A stretch of DNA of 64,000 nt from Candidatus Schneewindia gallinarum. Its GTDB lineage: Bacteria; Bacillota; Clostridia; Oscillospirales; Ruminococcaceae. Under the pieces are notes generated by a model that saw only the letters and a program-made list of their open reading frames with translations, ran no database searches and was not told where the DNA came from. Each line of letters starts with the position of its first letter. Positions within the stretch are counted from its first letter, which is position 1. The stretch lies in the NCBI GenBank assembly GCA_904420175.1, contig CAJFUF010000009.1, positions 18,385 through 82,384 of the forward strand. The letters are read 5' to 3'. This document shows positions 45,602-55,632 of the stretch, piece by piece. The position numbers were made by a program, and so were the translations under genes.

Positions 45602-46728
45602 AGGAAAAGGTCAAACAGTTTTTCATAGAAGAGAAGGAGGATGTCCTTTACATCCTCAGTTTTAAACGCAGCTGGTTTCTGCTGCTGATTCCGTTTTGCG
45701 CCGTCCTGATGCAGACGGCGTCTTTTGTGCCGCAGCTGGTGGAGCAGTGGTACAGCCGGGGCTTCTACAATGCCGTGGGCGGGGCGCTGTCCCGTCTTAT
45801 GTCCGTTTTCCCGTTCTCCGTGCTGGAGGTGCTGGTGGTTCTGCTGCTTGTGGGTATTTTGGCTCTGATTGTGTTTCTCATCGTCAAGGCCGTCCGGGAC
45901 AAGGATTACGACTCCACCAGGCTGATGGCCACAATTTTGTGCGTGGTCAGCTTCATTTACGGCACCGCCACGCTTCTGGGGGGGCTGAATACCTACCGCG
46001 TCCCCTTTCAGGTTACGCTGGGCCTTGTGGACACGGATTTTACAAGGCAGGAATTGCTGACCCTGACGGAGAGCCTGATTGAGGATGCCAACCGGGAGAA
46101 ACAACTGGTGGAGGCCGACGAGAACGGTGCCATGGTTCTGAGCCGCTCTTTTGCGGAGACGGCGCAGGCCGCGGCAGAAATCATGGCGCAGGCGGGGGAG
46201 ATTTATCCGACGCTTGCAGGGGACTTCGGCGTACCGAAACCCGTGTTTTTTTCCGGCGCCATGCTCAGCATGAATATGGCGGGCCTGTACACCAACCTGA
46301 CGTTTGAGGCGAACATCAACCAGGACATCTGTGATTTTATGAAGCCGTACACCATGTGCCATGAACTGACGCACATGCGCGGCTATCAGCGGGAGGATGA
46401 TGCGAATCTGGCGGCATACCTTGCCTGTATGGTGAGCGACGACCCGGAATTCCGCTACAGTGCCTCTCTGGAGGCCCTTTTGTATGCCATCAGGGAGCTG
46501 GAGGAGGACGAGTGGGAAAAACTGGCCCCGTCCCTGTCGGAAGGGGTCAGGGCGGACATCCTGGCCTACAACCGGATGGTGGACTCCATGGGAGGGCCCA
46601 TTACAGATTTCTTCACATTTTTGAATGACATTGCCATCCGTTCCCGCGGGCAGTCGGGCGGCGCCGCCACCTACGGCAGGATGGTCATGCTGCTGATGGA
46701 CCTGCAGCGCAAGGGCCTGATGCAATAG
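45598..46728 (+). CDS. DUF3810-family membrane protein with zinc-protease-like motif
   Basis: 3 TM; MCHELTHMRGYQREDDANLAAYLAC. Confidence 0.85.
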   Translation: MKEKVKQFFIEEKEDVLYILSFKRSWFLLLIPFCAVLMQTASFVPQLVEQWYSRGFYNAVGGALSRLMSVFPFSVLEVLVVLLLVGILALIVFLIVKAVRDKDYDSTRLMATILCVVSFIYGTATLLGGLNTYRVPFQVTLGLVDTDFTRQELLTLTESLIEDANREKQLVEADENGAMVLSRSFAETAQAAAEIMAQAGEIYPTLAGDFGVPKPVFFSGAMLSMNMAGLYTNLTFEANINQDICDFMKPYTMCHELTHMRGYQREDDANLAAYLACMVSDDPEFRYSASLEALLYAIRELEEDEWEKLAPSLSEGVRADILAYNRMVDSMGGPITDFFTFLNDIAIRSRGQSGGAATYGRMVMLLMDLQRKGLMQ

Positions 46729-46748
46729 AACGAGGGAGGGAACAGCAG

Positions 46749-47120
46749 ATGAAGGTGTTTTACCAGTTTGCGATTCTGTGTGCGCTTTGCATCGCGGGGG
46801 ACGTAATCAGCGCGGTACTGCCCTTTGCGTTTCCCGGCACGGTCATCAGCATGATTTTGTGCTTTCTTCTGTTGACCGTACACGTAATAAGGGAGCGGCA
46901 CATCAAAGAAACCGCAGATTTCCTGATGAAAAATATGATTTTTCTTTTCGTCCCCTACGGCGCGCAGCTGATTGAAAGCTTCCCCGTTTTTCAGGATACG
47001 CTGGTGCAGCTGGTGGTCATCTGCGTGGTGTCCACCGTCGTTACGTTTGCCGCCACGGCCTATACCGTGCAGCTGGTTATGCATCTTCAGAAAAAATACC
47101 GGGAAAGGAGGTCGCACTGA
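46749..47120 (+). CDS. lrgA: CidA/LrgA-family holin-like protein
   Basis: ALCIAGDVISAVLPFAFPGTVISMILCFLLL...LMKNMIFLFVPYG; followed by LrgB. Confidence 0.88.
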   Translation: MKVFYQFAILCALCIAGDVISAVLPFAFPGTVISMILCFLLLTVHVIRERHIKETADFLMKNMIFLFVPYGAQLIESFPVFQDTLVQLVVICVVSTVVTFAATAYTVQLVMHLQKKYRERRSH

Positions 47121-47827
47121 TGGAAGTGTTTCAGGCCATTTTGGACATCTGGGAGGCAGTTTTCTCCACGCCGCTGTCCGGCATCGCCCTGTGTGCGGCG
47201 GTGTACTGGCTTGGCACGGTGATTAACCGCCGGTTTCCCAGCGTGCTGACCACACCGTTTTTGCTGTCCATAATTTTTTTGATTTTGTTCCTTGTCCTGT
47301 TTCAAATCCCGGTGGAAAATTTCCGGCAGGGAGGGGATCTGCTTCAGCTGCTGATTGGCCCGGCAACAACGGCGCTCGGCCTGTCCATCTACCGCCAGCG
47401 GGAAGTAATTATGAAGAACCTGCTGCCGGTGCTGGCCGGCGTTGTGGTGGGAAGCGCCGCATCGGTGCTGACCGTGCTGCTGCTGTGCCATGTCATGCAG
47501 GTCCCTGATGTGCTGACAAACTCCATTGTGGGCAAGTCCACCACCACCCCCTTTGCCGTTGCCATTGCGGAAAGCAGGGGCGGTATCGGCGCGGTGGCGG
47601 CGGTGGCCGTGCTGTTTACAGGCCTGACCGGAACGGCCTTTGCCCCGCTGATGGTGAAGCTGTTCCGCATCAAAAACCCCGTGGCGCAGGGCCTTGGCAT
47701 CGGGGCATGCAGCCACGGATCCGGAACCTCCCGCGCCATCCAGATGGGGGAGATACAGGGCGCCATGAGCGGCGTGGCCATCGGTCTGTGCGGCATCAGC
47801 ACGTCCATCATCGCCCTGTTTTTATAA
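47120..47827 (+). CDS. lrgB: LrgB-family protein
   Basis: LLIGPATTALGLSIYRQREVI...VGKSTTTPFAVAIAESRGGIGAVAAVAVLFTGLTG...GIGACSHGSGTSRAIQMGE. Confidence 0.93.
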   Translation: MEVFQAILDIWEAVFSTPLSGIALCAAVYWLGTVINRRFPSVLTTPFLLSIIFLILFLVLFQIPVENFRQGGDLLQLLIGPATTALGLSIYRQREVIMKNLLPVLAGVVVGSAASVLTVLLLCHVMQVPDVLTNSIVGKSTTTPFAVAIAESRGGIGAVAAVAVLFTGLTGTAFAPLMVKLFRIKNPVAQGLGIGACSHGSGTSRAIQMGEIQGAMSGVAIGLCGISTSIIALFL

Positions 47828-47852
47828 ATCTGATTGAAAGAAGGATGAAGGT

Positions 47853-48971
47853 ATGAGCAAATCCAAGGTCTATTTCACCAACATGCGCACCACGCTGGAC
47901 ATCAACCTGCTTGGCAAGCTGAGCCGCCTGATGGATGAGGCAGGATTCGGTAACATTGACTTTGACGGGAAGTTTGCTGCCATTAAGGTCCATTTCGGCG
48001 AGCCGGGCAATTTAAGCTTCCTGCGGCCCAACTATGCCAAAACGGTGGCGGATAAAGTCAAGGAGCTGGGCGGAAAACCCTTCCTGACCGACTGCAACAC
48101 CCTGTATGTGGGCGGACGCAAGAATGCGCTGGATCATCTGGAAAGCGCGTATTTAAACGGCTTCACCCCCTTTTCCACCGGATGCCACATCATCATTGCG
48201 GACGGGCTGAAGGGCACGGATGAGGTGGAGGTGCCGATAGACGGCGAGCTTGTCAAAAACGCCAAAATCGGCCGCGCCGTGATGGATGCGGACGTGTTCA
48301 TTTCTTTAACCCACTTTAAGGGGCATGAGCTGACCGGCTTCGGCGGCACCATAAAAAACATCGGCATGGGCTGCGGATCCCGTGCGGGCAAAATGGAGAT
48401 GCATTGTGACGGTAAACCGCAGGTGGATCCGGAACAGTGCCGGGGCTGCGGGGTGTGTGCAAAGCAGTGCGCGCACAGTGCCATCACCCTGTCGGGCAAG
48501 CCGCGCAGGGCCTCCATTGACCATAACCGGTGTGTAGGCTGCGGCCGGTGCATCGGCGCATGTGCCTTTGACGCCATTGCAAACGACATGAACAGCGCCG
48601 GTGAACGCCTGGCCATTAAAATGGCGGAGTATACCTATGCCGTGTTGAAGGACCGTCCCCAGTTCCACATCAGCGTGGTGGCGGACGTGTCTCCCAACTG
48701 CGACTGCCGTGCGGAAAACGATGTGCCCATCATCCAGAATGTGGGCCTGTTCGCCAGCTTTGATCCGGTGGCGCTGGACATGGCCTGCGTGGACGCCTGC
48801 AACAGCCAGCCGGCGCTGCACGGCTCTGTCATGGACGAGCGGGAGGATAAGCACGACCACTTCACCACCGTACACCCCACCACCAACTGGCGTGAGACGC
48901 TGCAACATGCGGAAAAACTGGGCCTTGGCAGCATGGATTACGAGCTTGTCACGCTGGACATCCGGCGGTAG
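47853..48971 (+). CDS. DUF362-domain protein with 2x[4Fe-4S] ferredoxin motifs
   Basis: KVHFGEPGNLSFLRPNYAKTVADKVKELGGKPFLTDCNTLYVG; CRGCGVCAKQC; CVGCGRCIGAC. Confidence 0.93.
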   Translation: MSKSKVYFTNMRTTLDINLLGKLSRLMDEAGFGNIDFDGKFAAIKVHFGEPGNLSFLRPNYAKTVADKVKELGGKPFLTDCNTLYVGGRKNALDHLESAYLNGFTPFSTGCHIIIADGLKGTDEVEVPIDGELVKNAKIGRAVMDADVFISLTHFKGHELTGFGGTIKNIGMGCGSRAGKMEMHCDGKPQVDPEQCRGCGVCAKQCAHSAITLSGKPRRASIDHNRCVGCGRCIGACAFDAIANDMNSAGERLAIKMAEYTYAVLKDRPQFHISVVADVSPNCDCRAENDVPIIQNVGLFASFDPVALDMACVDACNSQPALHGSVMDEREDKHDHFTTVHPTTNWRETLQHAEKLGLGSMDYELVTLDIRR

Positions 48972-48975
48972 GCGG

Positions 48976-49809
48976 GTGGGCTGTGTTTATGCGGCGTTGG
49001 CCCTGCTTGCAGCGGCGGGCCTGTGGGCGTTTCTCTATTATCAGAACAACCATCTGACGGTCAGCCGGTATGTCCTGCCGGAGCTGAAAGAACTGCGGAT
49101 TGTGCACCTGTCCGACCTGCACGGCAAGCGCTTCGGAAAGCATGACGAGAAGCTGCTGAGCCGTATCAGGCAGCTGCGCCCCGACCTTATCCTGTTTACG
49201 GGGGACGTGGTGTATAAGCGGAAGCCGGATATCCGCCGCTCCCTGCCGTTTATCCGTGCGGCGGCGGAGATTGCCCCGTTTTATTTTGTATCCGGCAATC
49301 ATGAGCATTGGGGCAATGATTATGAGGGCATCGTCCGGCAGCTGTGCGAAGCGGGTGCCATCTCCCTTGAGGACAGGGCGGTAACCCTGCCCTGCGGAAT
49401 CACGCTGGCCGGAAGTATCGACGGGGGAATTCTGCCTGAAATAGAAGGGGAGAAGCGGGCGGCCCGCCGGGCCAGGGTGCGCAGCCGCATGCTGCCGCTG
49501 AAGAAGCTGAAGGGGAAGGGATGCAGCATCCTGCTTTCCCACCGTCCGGAACTGACGGATATCTATGACGAGCTGGGCTTTGATCTTGTGCTGTGCGGTC
49601 ACGCCCACGGCGGCCAGTTCCGCCTGCCCTTTGTGGGGGCGGTGTTCGCGCCGGGGCAGGGCCTGTTCCCCAAATATACCGCGGGGGTGCACCGCTTCCC
49701 GCACACTACCATGGTGGTCAGCCGGGGCCTCGGAAAAAGCCTGTTTCCTTTCCGGCTCTTCAACTGTCCGGAGATTGTTTTTCTGACTGGGGAGGCAGAG
49801 CAGCACTGA
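48976..49809 (+). CDS. Membrane-anchored metallophosphoesterase
   Basis: IVHLSDLHGKRFG, LILFTGDVV, FVSGNHEHW, LVLCGHAHGGQFRLP. Confidence 0.92.
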   Translation: MGCVYAALALLAAAGLWAFLYYQNNHLTVSRYVLPELKELRIVHLSDLHGKRFGKHDEKLLSRIRQLRPDLILFTGDVVYKRKPDIRRSLPFIRAAAEIAPFYFVSGNHEHWGNDYEGIVRQLCEAGAISLEDRAVTLPCGITLAGSIDGGILPEIEGEKRAARRARVRSRMLPLKKLKGKGCSILLSHRPELTDIYDELGFDLVLCGHAHGGQFRLPFVGAVFAPGQGLFPKYTAGVHRFPHTTMVVSRGLGKSLFPFRLFNCPEIVFLTGEAEQH

Positions 49810-49946
49810 AACAGCCGGTATCTTTTCCGTGGTTTGTGAGTTTTTCACCAAAAAGCGGCTTCTAAAACAGTTTTTTATGTAATATAGCAAAAAAAACGGC
49901 TGCAACTTTGGTACATTTGCGAATGGAAACCTGTGCCGCCCTGTGT

Positions 49947-50040
49947 TATGATATAGACACAACAGAGACAGTTACTGATTTCTTCATAAAATTCCTTTCC
50001 GACAAAGCAAAAACCACCTTCGAAAGAAGGTGGTTTTTGC
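49947..50040 (+). ncRNA. Candidate short transcript (about 80 nt) from extended -10 promoter to hairpin terminator
   Basis: TGTGTTATGAT (extended -10, 49947-49952); terminator AAAACCACCTTC-GAAA-GAAGGTGGTTTTT (50010-50037). Confidence 0.3.
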
Positions 50041-50247
50041 TTTGTATCGGCTCCTTTGGCTGCACGCGGCGAAAGAAGATGGGGAACAGGGCGCCCGTCC
50101 CCGCCTGCTGCAAAGCGAGAGAACCCTATCCCATATACAACAATAAGAAAAACAGAGTAAAACGAAGAAAAATTAAGAAAACACCAGAAAAACAAAAAGT
50201 AAATCGGGGCAGTTCGCCAAAAATCCAAATAATCATGAAAATTGCTT

Positions 50248-50430
50248 GACAAACCGCGTTAAAGCTTATATAGTATGTGTTGTATTTTTGCATCTGTGCC
50301 AGCAGATCCGTGCGGTTCACAGCCTGTCGAACCAACACCCGGGGGAAGGGCCTTTTGTGGCGGCCTGTGGGGGCCGGACCTGCGGCACGCGGAAAAATCT
50401 GTGCGGTGAACTGCAAAGGGGGATGCATTG
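50248..50430 (+). promoter_or_regulatory. potABCD promoter and about 150-nt structured 5' leader
   Basis: TTGACA-17-TATAGT; leader closing pairing GCGGTTCAC (50312-50320) with GTGAACTGC (50406-50414) abutting the SD. Confidence 0.5.
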
Positions 50431-51480
50431 ATGGATAATGTCATTGTAGAGTTGAAGGACATCTGCGTCGACTTCGATGGGCAGAGGGTGGTGAATAAGC
50501 TGAACCTGACCATCCACGACAATGAGTTTGTCACCCTTCTGGGGCCGAGCGGATGCGGGAAAACCACCACACTTCGCGTGATAGGTGGTTTTGTTTCGCC
50601 TGATGAAGGGGACGTGTTTTTTGAGGGGAAGCGCATTAACGACGTACCGCCGCACAAGCGGATGGTCAACACGGTGTTTCAGCGCTATGCGCTGTTCCCG
50701 CACCTCAACGTCTATGACAACGTGGCTTTCGGCTTAAAGGTGCAGAAGCTGGACAAGCGGGAGATTAAATCCCGGGTGAGTGAAATGTTGGAGCTGGTGG
50801 GCTTAAAGGGGTTTGAACAGCGCGGCATCGGCCAGTTGTCCGGCGGGCAGCAGCAGCGCGTCGCCATTGCGCGGGCACTGGTCAACCGGCCCAAGGTGCT
50901 TCTGCTGGACGAGCCGCTGGGCGCACTGGACCTCAAACTGCGCAAGGATATGCAGATTGAGCTGAAACGCATCCAGCAGTCCACCGGGATCACCTTCATC
51001 TATGTCACCCACGACCAGGAGGAGGCGCTGACCATGTCGGACACCGTCGTTGTGATGCGCGACGGTGTGATCCAGCAGGTGGGCACCCCGCAGGATATTT
51101 ATAACGAGCCGCAGAACGCTTTTGTGGCCGACTTTATCGGTGAAAGCAACATCCTTGAGGGGATGATGTATAAGGACTTCCTTGTCCAGTTTGCCGGTGC
51201 GGATTTCGAGTGCGTGGACAAGGGCTTTGGCCGTATGGAACGGGTCCAGGTGGTGATCCGGCCGGAGGACATCAAAATTGTCCCGCAGATTCAGGGCCAG
51301 CTGACCGGCGTAATCGAGTCGGTCATCTTCAAGGGCGTCCACTATGAAATGGTGGCGGACGGCTGCGGTTACAAGTGGCTGATCCACTCCACCACAGCGG
51401 CGGAGGTGGGCTCTGTCATCGGCATGCGCCTCGACCCGGAGGATATCCATATTATGAAGCGGGAGGAGGACGCAAAATGA
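50431..51480 (+). CDS. potA: Spermidine/putrescine ABC transporter ATP-binding protein
   Basis: [36 protein letters not shown]-type C-terminus; followed by potBCD. Confidence 0.93.
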   Translation: MDNVIVELKDICVDFDGQRVVNKLNLTIHDNEFVTLLGPSGCGKTTTLRVIGGFVSPDEGDVFFEGKRINDVPPHKRMVNTVFQRYALFPHLNVYDNVAFGLKVQKLDKREIKSRVSEMLELVGLKGFEQRGIGQLSGGQQQRVAIARALVNRPKVLLLDEPLGALDLKLRKDMQIELKRIQQSTGITFIYVTHDQEEALTMSDTVVVMRDGVIQQVGTPQDIYNEPQNAFVADFIGESNILEGMMYKDFLVQFAGADFECVDKGFGRMERVQVVIRPEDIKIVPQIQGQLTGVIESVIFKGVHYEMVADGCGYKWLIHSTTAAEVGSVIGMRLDPEDIHIMKREEDAK

Positions 51481-52283
51481 AAGCAAAATCTCCTGCCTAT
51501 CCCTATCTTGCATGGATGATAATTTTCATTGTGGCCCCGCTGCTGATTGTGGCCTATTTCGCATTTACGGATAAGACGGGGGCCTTTACGCTGGCGAACA
51601 TCTCCCAGGCGGGCCAGTTTTCCCCCGTGCTGCTCAAGTCGGTGTACCTTGCGGCCATCGCCACCGTCATCTGCCTTATCATCGCCTATCCGCTGGCATA
51701 CATCCTGTCCCGCACAAAGGTGCGCACCCAGCGTATGCTGGTCATGCTGGTGATGCTGCCCATGTGGATGAACTTTCTGCTGCGGACCTACGCTTGGATG
51801 ACCATCCTTGAAAACAACGGGATTTTAAACCGGTTTTTCGGCCTGTTCGGCCTCGGCCCGTTTGAGATGATTAACACGCAAGGGGCTGTGGTGCTGGGCA
51901 TGGTGTACAACTATCTGCCGTTTATGATTCTGCCACTGTATTCCATTATGGAGAAAATTGACGGCAGCGTTATTGAGGCGGCGCAGGACCTGGGCTGCAG
52001 CAGCATGGGCGTGATGCGCAAGGTGGTGCTGCCCCTGTCCGTGCCGGGTATTACTTCCGGCATCACCATGGTGTTTGTGCCTGCCGTGTCCACCTTCATC
52101 ATCTCCAAAATGCTGGGTGGCGGCGGAAACCTGCTGATTGGCGATATTATCGATCTGCAGTTTTTGGGGCTTGACTACAACCCGCACCTCGGCAGCGCCA
52201 TCTCCCTGGTGCTGATGGTGCTTATCCTGCTGTGCATGAGCATCTTTAACCAGTTCGACAATGAGGAGGCGGTGCTGCTATGA
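51477..52283 (+). CDS. potB: Spermidine/putrescine ABC permease PotB
   Basis: PotB-like [12 protein letters not shown]...[50 protein letters not shown] overlap. Confidence 0.92.
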   Translation: MKAKSPAYPYLAWMIIFIVAPLLIVAYFAFTDKTGAFTLANISQAGQFSPVLLKSVYLAAIATVICLIIAYPLAYILSRTKVRTQRMLVMLVMLPMWMNFLLRTYAWMTILENNGILNRFFGLFGLGPFEMINTQGAVVLGMVYNYLPFMILPLYSIMEKIDGSVIEAAQDLGCSSMGVMRKVVLPLSVPGITSGITMVFVPAVSTFIISKMLGGGGNLLIGDIIDLQFLGLDYNPHLGSAISLVLMVLILLCMSIFNQFDNEEAVLL

Positions 52284-53077
52284 AAAAACTGTCCAAGCTT
52301 TACCTCGGCATCGTCTTTTTCTTCCTGTATGCGCCGATCCTCGTGCTGATTGTCTTTTCCTTCAACCAGTCGAAAAGCCGATCTGTCTGGACCGGCTTCA
52401 CCCTCGACTGGTATGTGAAGCTGTTTCACAATGAAGTCATTTTAAACTCTCTGTGGACGACGCTTTCCATTGCACTGATTGCGGGCGTGGTGTCCACCAT
52501 TCTCGGCACGGCCGCCGCGGTGGGGATCTCCTCCATGCGCAGGGGCCCGCGCCGTCTGGTGATAAACACCACCTACCTGCCCATTATGAACCCGGAAATC
52601 CTCACCGGCGTGTCCTTAATGCTGCTGTTCAGCTTTTTGGCCATTCCGCGTGGGTATCTGACGCTGGTTATCGCCCACATCACATTCTGTGTGCCGTACG
52701 TCATCCTGTCCGTCCTGCCGAAACTGCGGCAGATGGACCGCTTTGTGTATGAGGCGGCGCTGGATCTTGGCTGCAGCCCGAGAAAGGCGTTTTTCAAAGC
52801 GGTTGTCCCGCAGATTATGCCGGGCATTATGACCGGCTTTCTGATGGCGCTGACCTACTCCATTGACGATTTTGTCATCAGCTACTTTGTATCCGGGTCC
52901 AGTGCGCAGACGCTGCCCATCACCATCTACTCCATGACACGCCGCCGTGTCAGCCCGGAGATCAACGCGCTGTCCACTATCCTGTTTCTGGCAGTGCTGA
53001 CCGTGCTGCTTCTCATCAATGTGAAGGACGCGAAAATTTGGAAGGAGAGAAGGAAGAAGGAGGCGGCGCGGCTGTGA
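52280..53077 (+). CDS. potC: Spermidine/putrescine ABC permease PotC
   Basis: PotC-like VLIVFSFNQSKSRSVWTGFTLDWYVKLFHN...DRFVYEAALDLGCSPRKAFFKAVVPQIMPGI; overlaps potB. Confidence 0.92.
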   Translation: MKKLSKLYLGIVFFFLYAPILVLIVFSFNQSKSRSVWTGFTLDWYVKLFHNEVILNSLWTTLSIALIAGVVSTILGTAAAVGISSMRRGPRRLVINTTYLPIMNPEILTGVSLMLLFSFLAIPRGYLTLVIAHITFCVPYVILSVLPKLRQMDRFVYEAALDLGCSPRKAFFKAVVPQIMPGIMTGFLMALTYSIDDFVISYFVSGSSAQTLPITIYSMTRRRVSPEINALSTILFLAVLTVLLLINVKDAKIWKERRKKEAARL

Positions 53078-54294
53078 AAAAGTTTGTGTGCATCCTGCTT
53101 GCCCTGTTCCTGCTGGCCGCCCTGCCCCTGTCCTGTCGGGCGGAGGAGATAAACGGGGTCGACGTCAGCGGCTTCACCGGGGATTACGATAAATTCAAGG
53201 GACAGAACATCACAATCAACGTGTACAACTGGGGCGAGTACATCTCGGAGGGCAGCGACGGAGAGAGCCTTGACGTAAACCAGCTGTTTGAAGAGCTGAC
53301 GGGCATCCACGTCAACTACCTGAACTTTGCCACCAATGAGGAGCTGTATGCCAAACTGAAGGCGGGCGGCGCGGACTACGACGTGATTTTCCCCTCGGAT
53401 TATATGATTAGCCGCATGATTGAGGAGGATATGCTGGAGAAGCTGGACTTCTCCAACATCCCCAACTACGCGAACATCAGCGATAACTTCAAAAACATGG
53501 AGCATGACCCCAATAACGAGTATTGCGTGCCCTATATGTGGGGCACGGTGGGGATTGTGTACAACACCACCATGGTGGAGGAGGTCCCGGACAGCTGGGA
53601 CGCCCTGTGGGACGAGCAGTACGCCGGGCAGATCCTCATGTTTTCCAACCCGCGTGACGCCTTCGGCATTGCCCAGTTCAAGCTGGGCTACTCCGTCAAC
53701 ACCACCGATCCGGTGGAAATTGAGGAGGCCGCAGCTGAACTGCGCAACCAAAAACCGCTGGTGGCCGCCTATGTCATGGATGAAATTTTTGACAAGATGG
53801 GGGGCGGGGAAGCGGCCCTGGCCCCGTATTACGCAGGTGACGCCATCACCATGATGGAGGAAAACCCCGACTTGGCCTTTGTTGTGCCGAAGGAGGGGAC
53901 AAACCTGTTTTCCGACGCCATGTGCATCCCCAAGGGCGCAAAAAACAAGGAGGCGGCGGAACTGTACATCAATTTTATGTGCGAAGGTCCGGTGGCCCTT
54001 GCCAATAGCGAATACATCGGCTACTCCTCCCCAAACGAGGCGGCGCTGGCATTGATGGACGAGGAGATGCGGAACAATAAGATTGCCTACCCGGATGAAG
54101 GGGTGCTGGACAATACCGAGCCGTTCCTCAACCTGGATGAGGAGTCCAATGTGCTGATGAGCAATCTGTGGACCTACATCATCAGCAGCAATGACAATTA
54201 CAACCAGCTGGTGATGCCGGCCTTTGTGCTGGGCGCCGTGGCACTGTCCATCGGCATCAATGTGGCCCGCTCACGCAGGCGAAAACCGAAATAA
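53074..54294 (+). CDS. potD: Spermidine/putrescine-binding protein PotD with C-terminal TM helix
   Basis: INVYNWGEYIS, YDVIFPSDYMISRM, Y..PYMWGTVGIVYN; C-terminal LVMPAFVLGAVALSIGINVARSRRRKPK. Confidence 0.92.
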   Translation: MKKFVCILLALFLLAALPLSCRAEEINGVDVSGFTGDYDKFKGQNITINVYNWGEYISEGSDGESLDVNQLFEELTGIHVNYLNFATNEELYAKLKAGGADYDVIFPSDYMISRMIEEDMLEKLDFSNIPNYANISDNFKNMEHDPNNEYCVPYMWGTVGIVYNTTMVEEVPDSWDALWDEQYAGQILMFSNPRDAFGIAQFKLGYSVNTTDPVEIEEAAAELRNQKPLVAAYVMDEIFDKMGGGEAALAPYYAGDAITMMEENPDLAFVVPKEGTNLFSDAMCIPKGAKNKEAAELYINFMCEGPVALANSEYIGYSSPNEAALALMDEEMRNNKIAYPDEGVLDNTEPFLNLDEESNVLMSNLWTYIISSNDNYNQLVMPAFVLGAVALSIGINVARSRRRKPK

Positions 54295-54325
54295 AAAAAT
54301 ACCGGCCGTGCGGCCGGTATTTTTT
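54294..54325. terminator. Terminator after potD
   Basis: AAAAAATACCGGCCG-TG-CGGCCGGTATTTTTT. Confidence 0.85.
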
Positions 54326-54333
54326 GCTGCTTT

Positions 54334-55386
54334 TCAGGGCTGCTGCTCCCTGTAAAATTCTAAATCCAATATGGACAGGGTGTTCTCCCCTGTGGGGACC
54401 AGAAGCGACCGCCCGTCTGCGGACAGCTTGCAGTCGGAGGAGGGGAACAGTTCCGGAATCGAAAGCAGCGCGCCGTCCGACAGGCGGGACAGCTGCAGCG
54501 GCTGGCCGTTCCGGAAGGTGGCAAGCAGTTCGCCTGCCGGCTGAAAGTGCCAGCCCACCTCCTCCAGCAGCACCCTGGTGTTTTCTCCCCCGCGGCTGAA
54601 ACATACCACGCTGCCCTGCGTCAAATCCTCCTTGTCGGGATAGGCGTAGGCATAGACCATGCCGGAGTCGATGGCAATGTTCTCAATCCGCGCAAAAGCG
54701 GTGGGGAAGGACACGGTTTCTTCTGTTTCAAGGGAAAAGCATTTTATCTTCGCCTTGCCGGAAGAGAAGTCGCACCAGTAGACGGCCTCGTCCGTCATGC
54801 CGTGGTAGGCGCTGCCGGAGGCTGCGGGAAATGTCGCGGCGATACGGCTTCTCCCGGTGCCGAACTGGTAAAGGTACAGGGCAATGTCGCCCACATTGTT
54901 GTCCAGTTGTAAAAAACTGACGTATCCTCCGCCGGTATGCGGAAGGCCGATGAACATGGACTCGTCCGTGTGGGAAAACAAAATTTCGCTTTGCCCGATG
55001 GCCAGGTCGATGTGGATGAGGTCCTGAGAGGGCCCCAGCGCATCGGAATCGTAAAAGACCAGCTGCCCATCCTCCAACTGTAGCCCGTAAATGGAAGAGG
55101 AAGAGAAACGGCTGCGGTACAGCTCGGTATAGGTGCCGGTGGAAAGCTGGTATTCATACAGCACAGCGCCCATACTGGCGCTTCCGGTGCCGACATACAG
55201 TGTCCCGCCGTCCAGCACGGCATCCGTCATGCCGGTAAACTCAAACTGCAGCTCCCACACGCCGTCCTGGGCGGACAGCGCCACGTCGCCGCCTGTCTGA
55301 ACCGGAATCTCGGCCGCAGGCGTGACGCCGCATCCGCACAAAAAGACAAAAAGGAAGCACAGCAGAACCGCCACGACCCGTCTCAT
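54334..55386 (-). CDS. Hypothetical lipoprotein, DUF5050/propeller-like
   Basis: Lipobox-like VFLCGC; repeated beta-strand blocks. Confidence 0.65.
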   Translation of the reverse strand: MRRVVAVLLCFLFVFLCGCGVTPAAEIPVQTGGDVALSAQDGVWELQFEFTGMTDAVLDGGTLYVGTGSASMGAVLYEYQLSTGTYTELYRSRFSSSSIYGLQLEDGQLVFYDSDALGPSQDLIHIDLAIGQSEILFSHTDESMFIGLPHTGGGYVSFLQLDNNVGDIALYLYQFGTGRSRIAATFPAASGSAYHGMTDEAVYWCDFSSGKAKIKCFSLETEETVSFPTAFARIENIAIDSGMVYAYAYPDKEDLTQGSVVCFSRGGENTRVLLEEVGWHFQPAGELLATFRNGQPLQLSRLSDGALLSIPELFPSSDCKLSADGRSLLVPTGENTLSILDLEFYREQQP

Positions 55387-55632
55387 GCTGCACTCCCCCT
55401 TTTTACAATTATTCCCTGTTAAAATTGTATCATTTCCCGGCACAAGCGTCAATTCTTTTCGTCCGTTTCTGAAAAAATATTACAGAAAACAGGACTGCGG
55501 CCGCGAAAAAGGAAAAACCTGTCCCCCATTCGGCAGTTTTCGACAGTTTTCATACTTTGTTCATTGATTTGGCGGACCTGTAGGGCTATAATAGAACGGT
55601 AACGGTAAATTTGAATGGAATGGAGTCTTGCT

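Noticed and set aside
45229-46725. 498-aa minus-strand ORF
   Set aside because: Antisense to the TRIC-family and DUF3810 genes; no domain logic.
49908-50249. 113-aa plus-strand ORF in the pot upstream intergenic region
   Set aside because: Runs through a terminator hairpin and an A-rich tract; no RBS or recognisable sequence.
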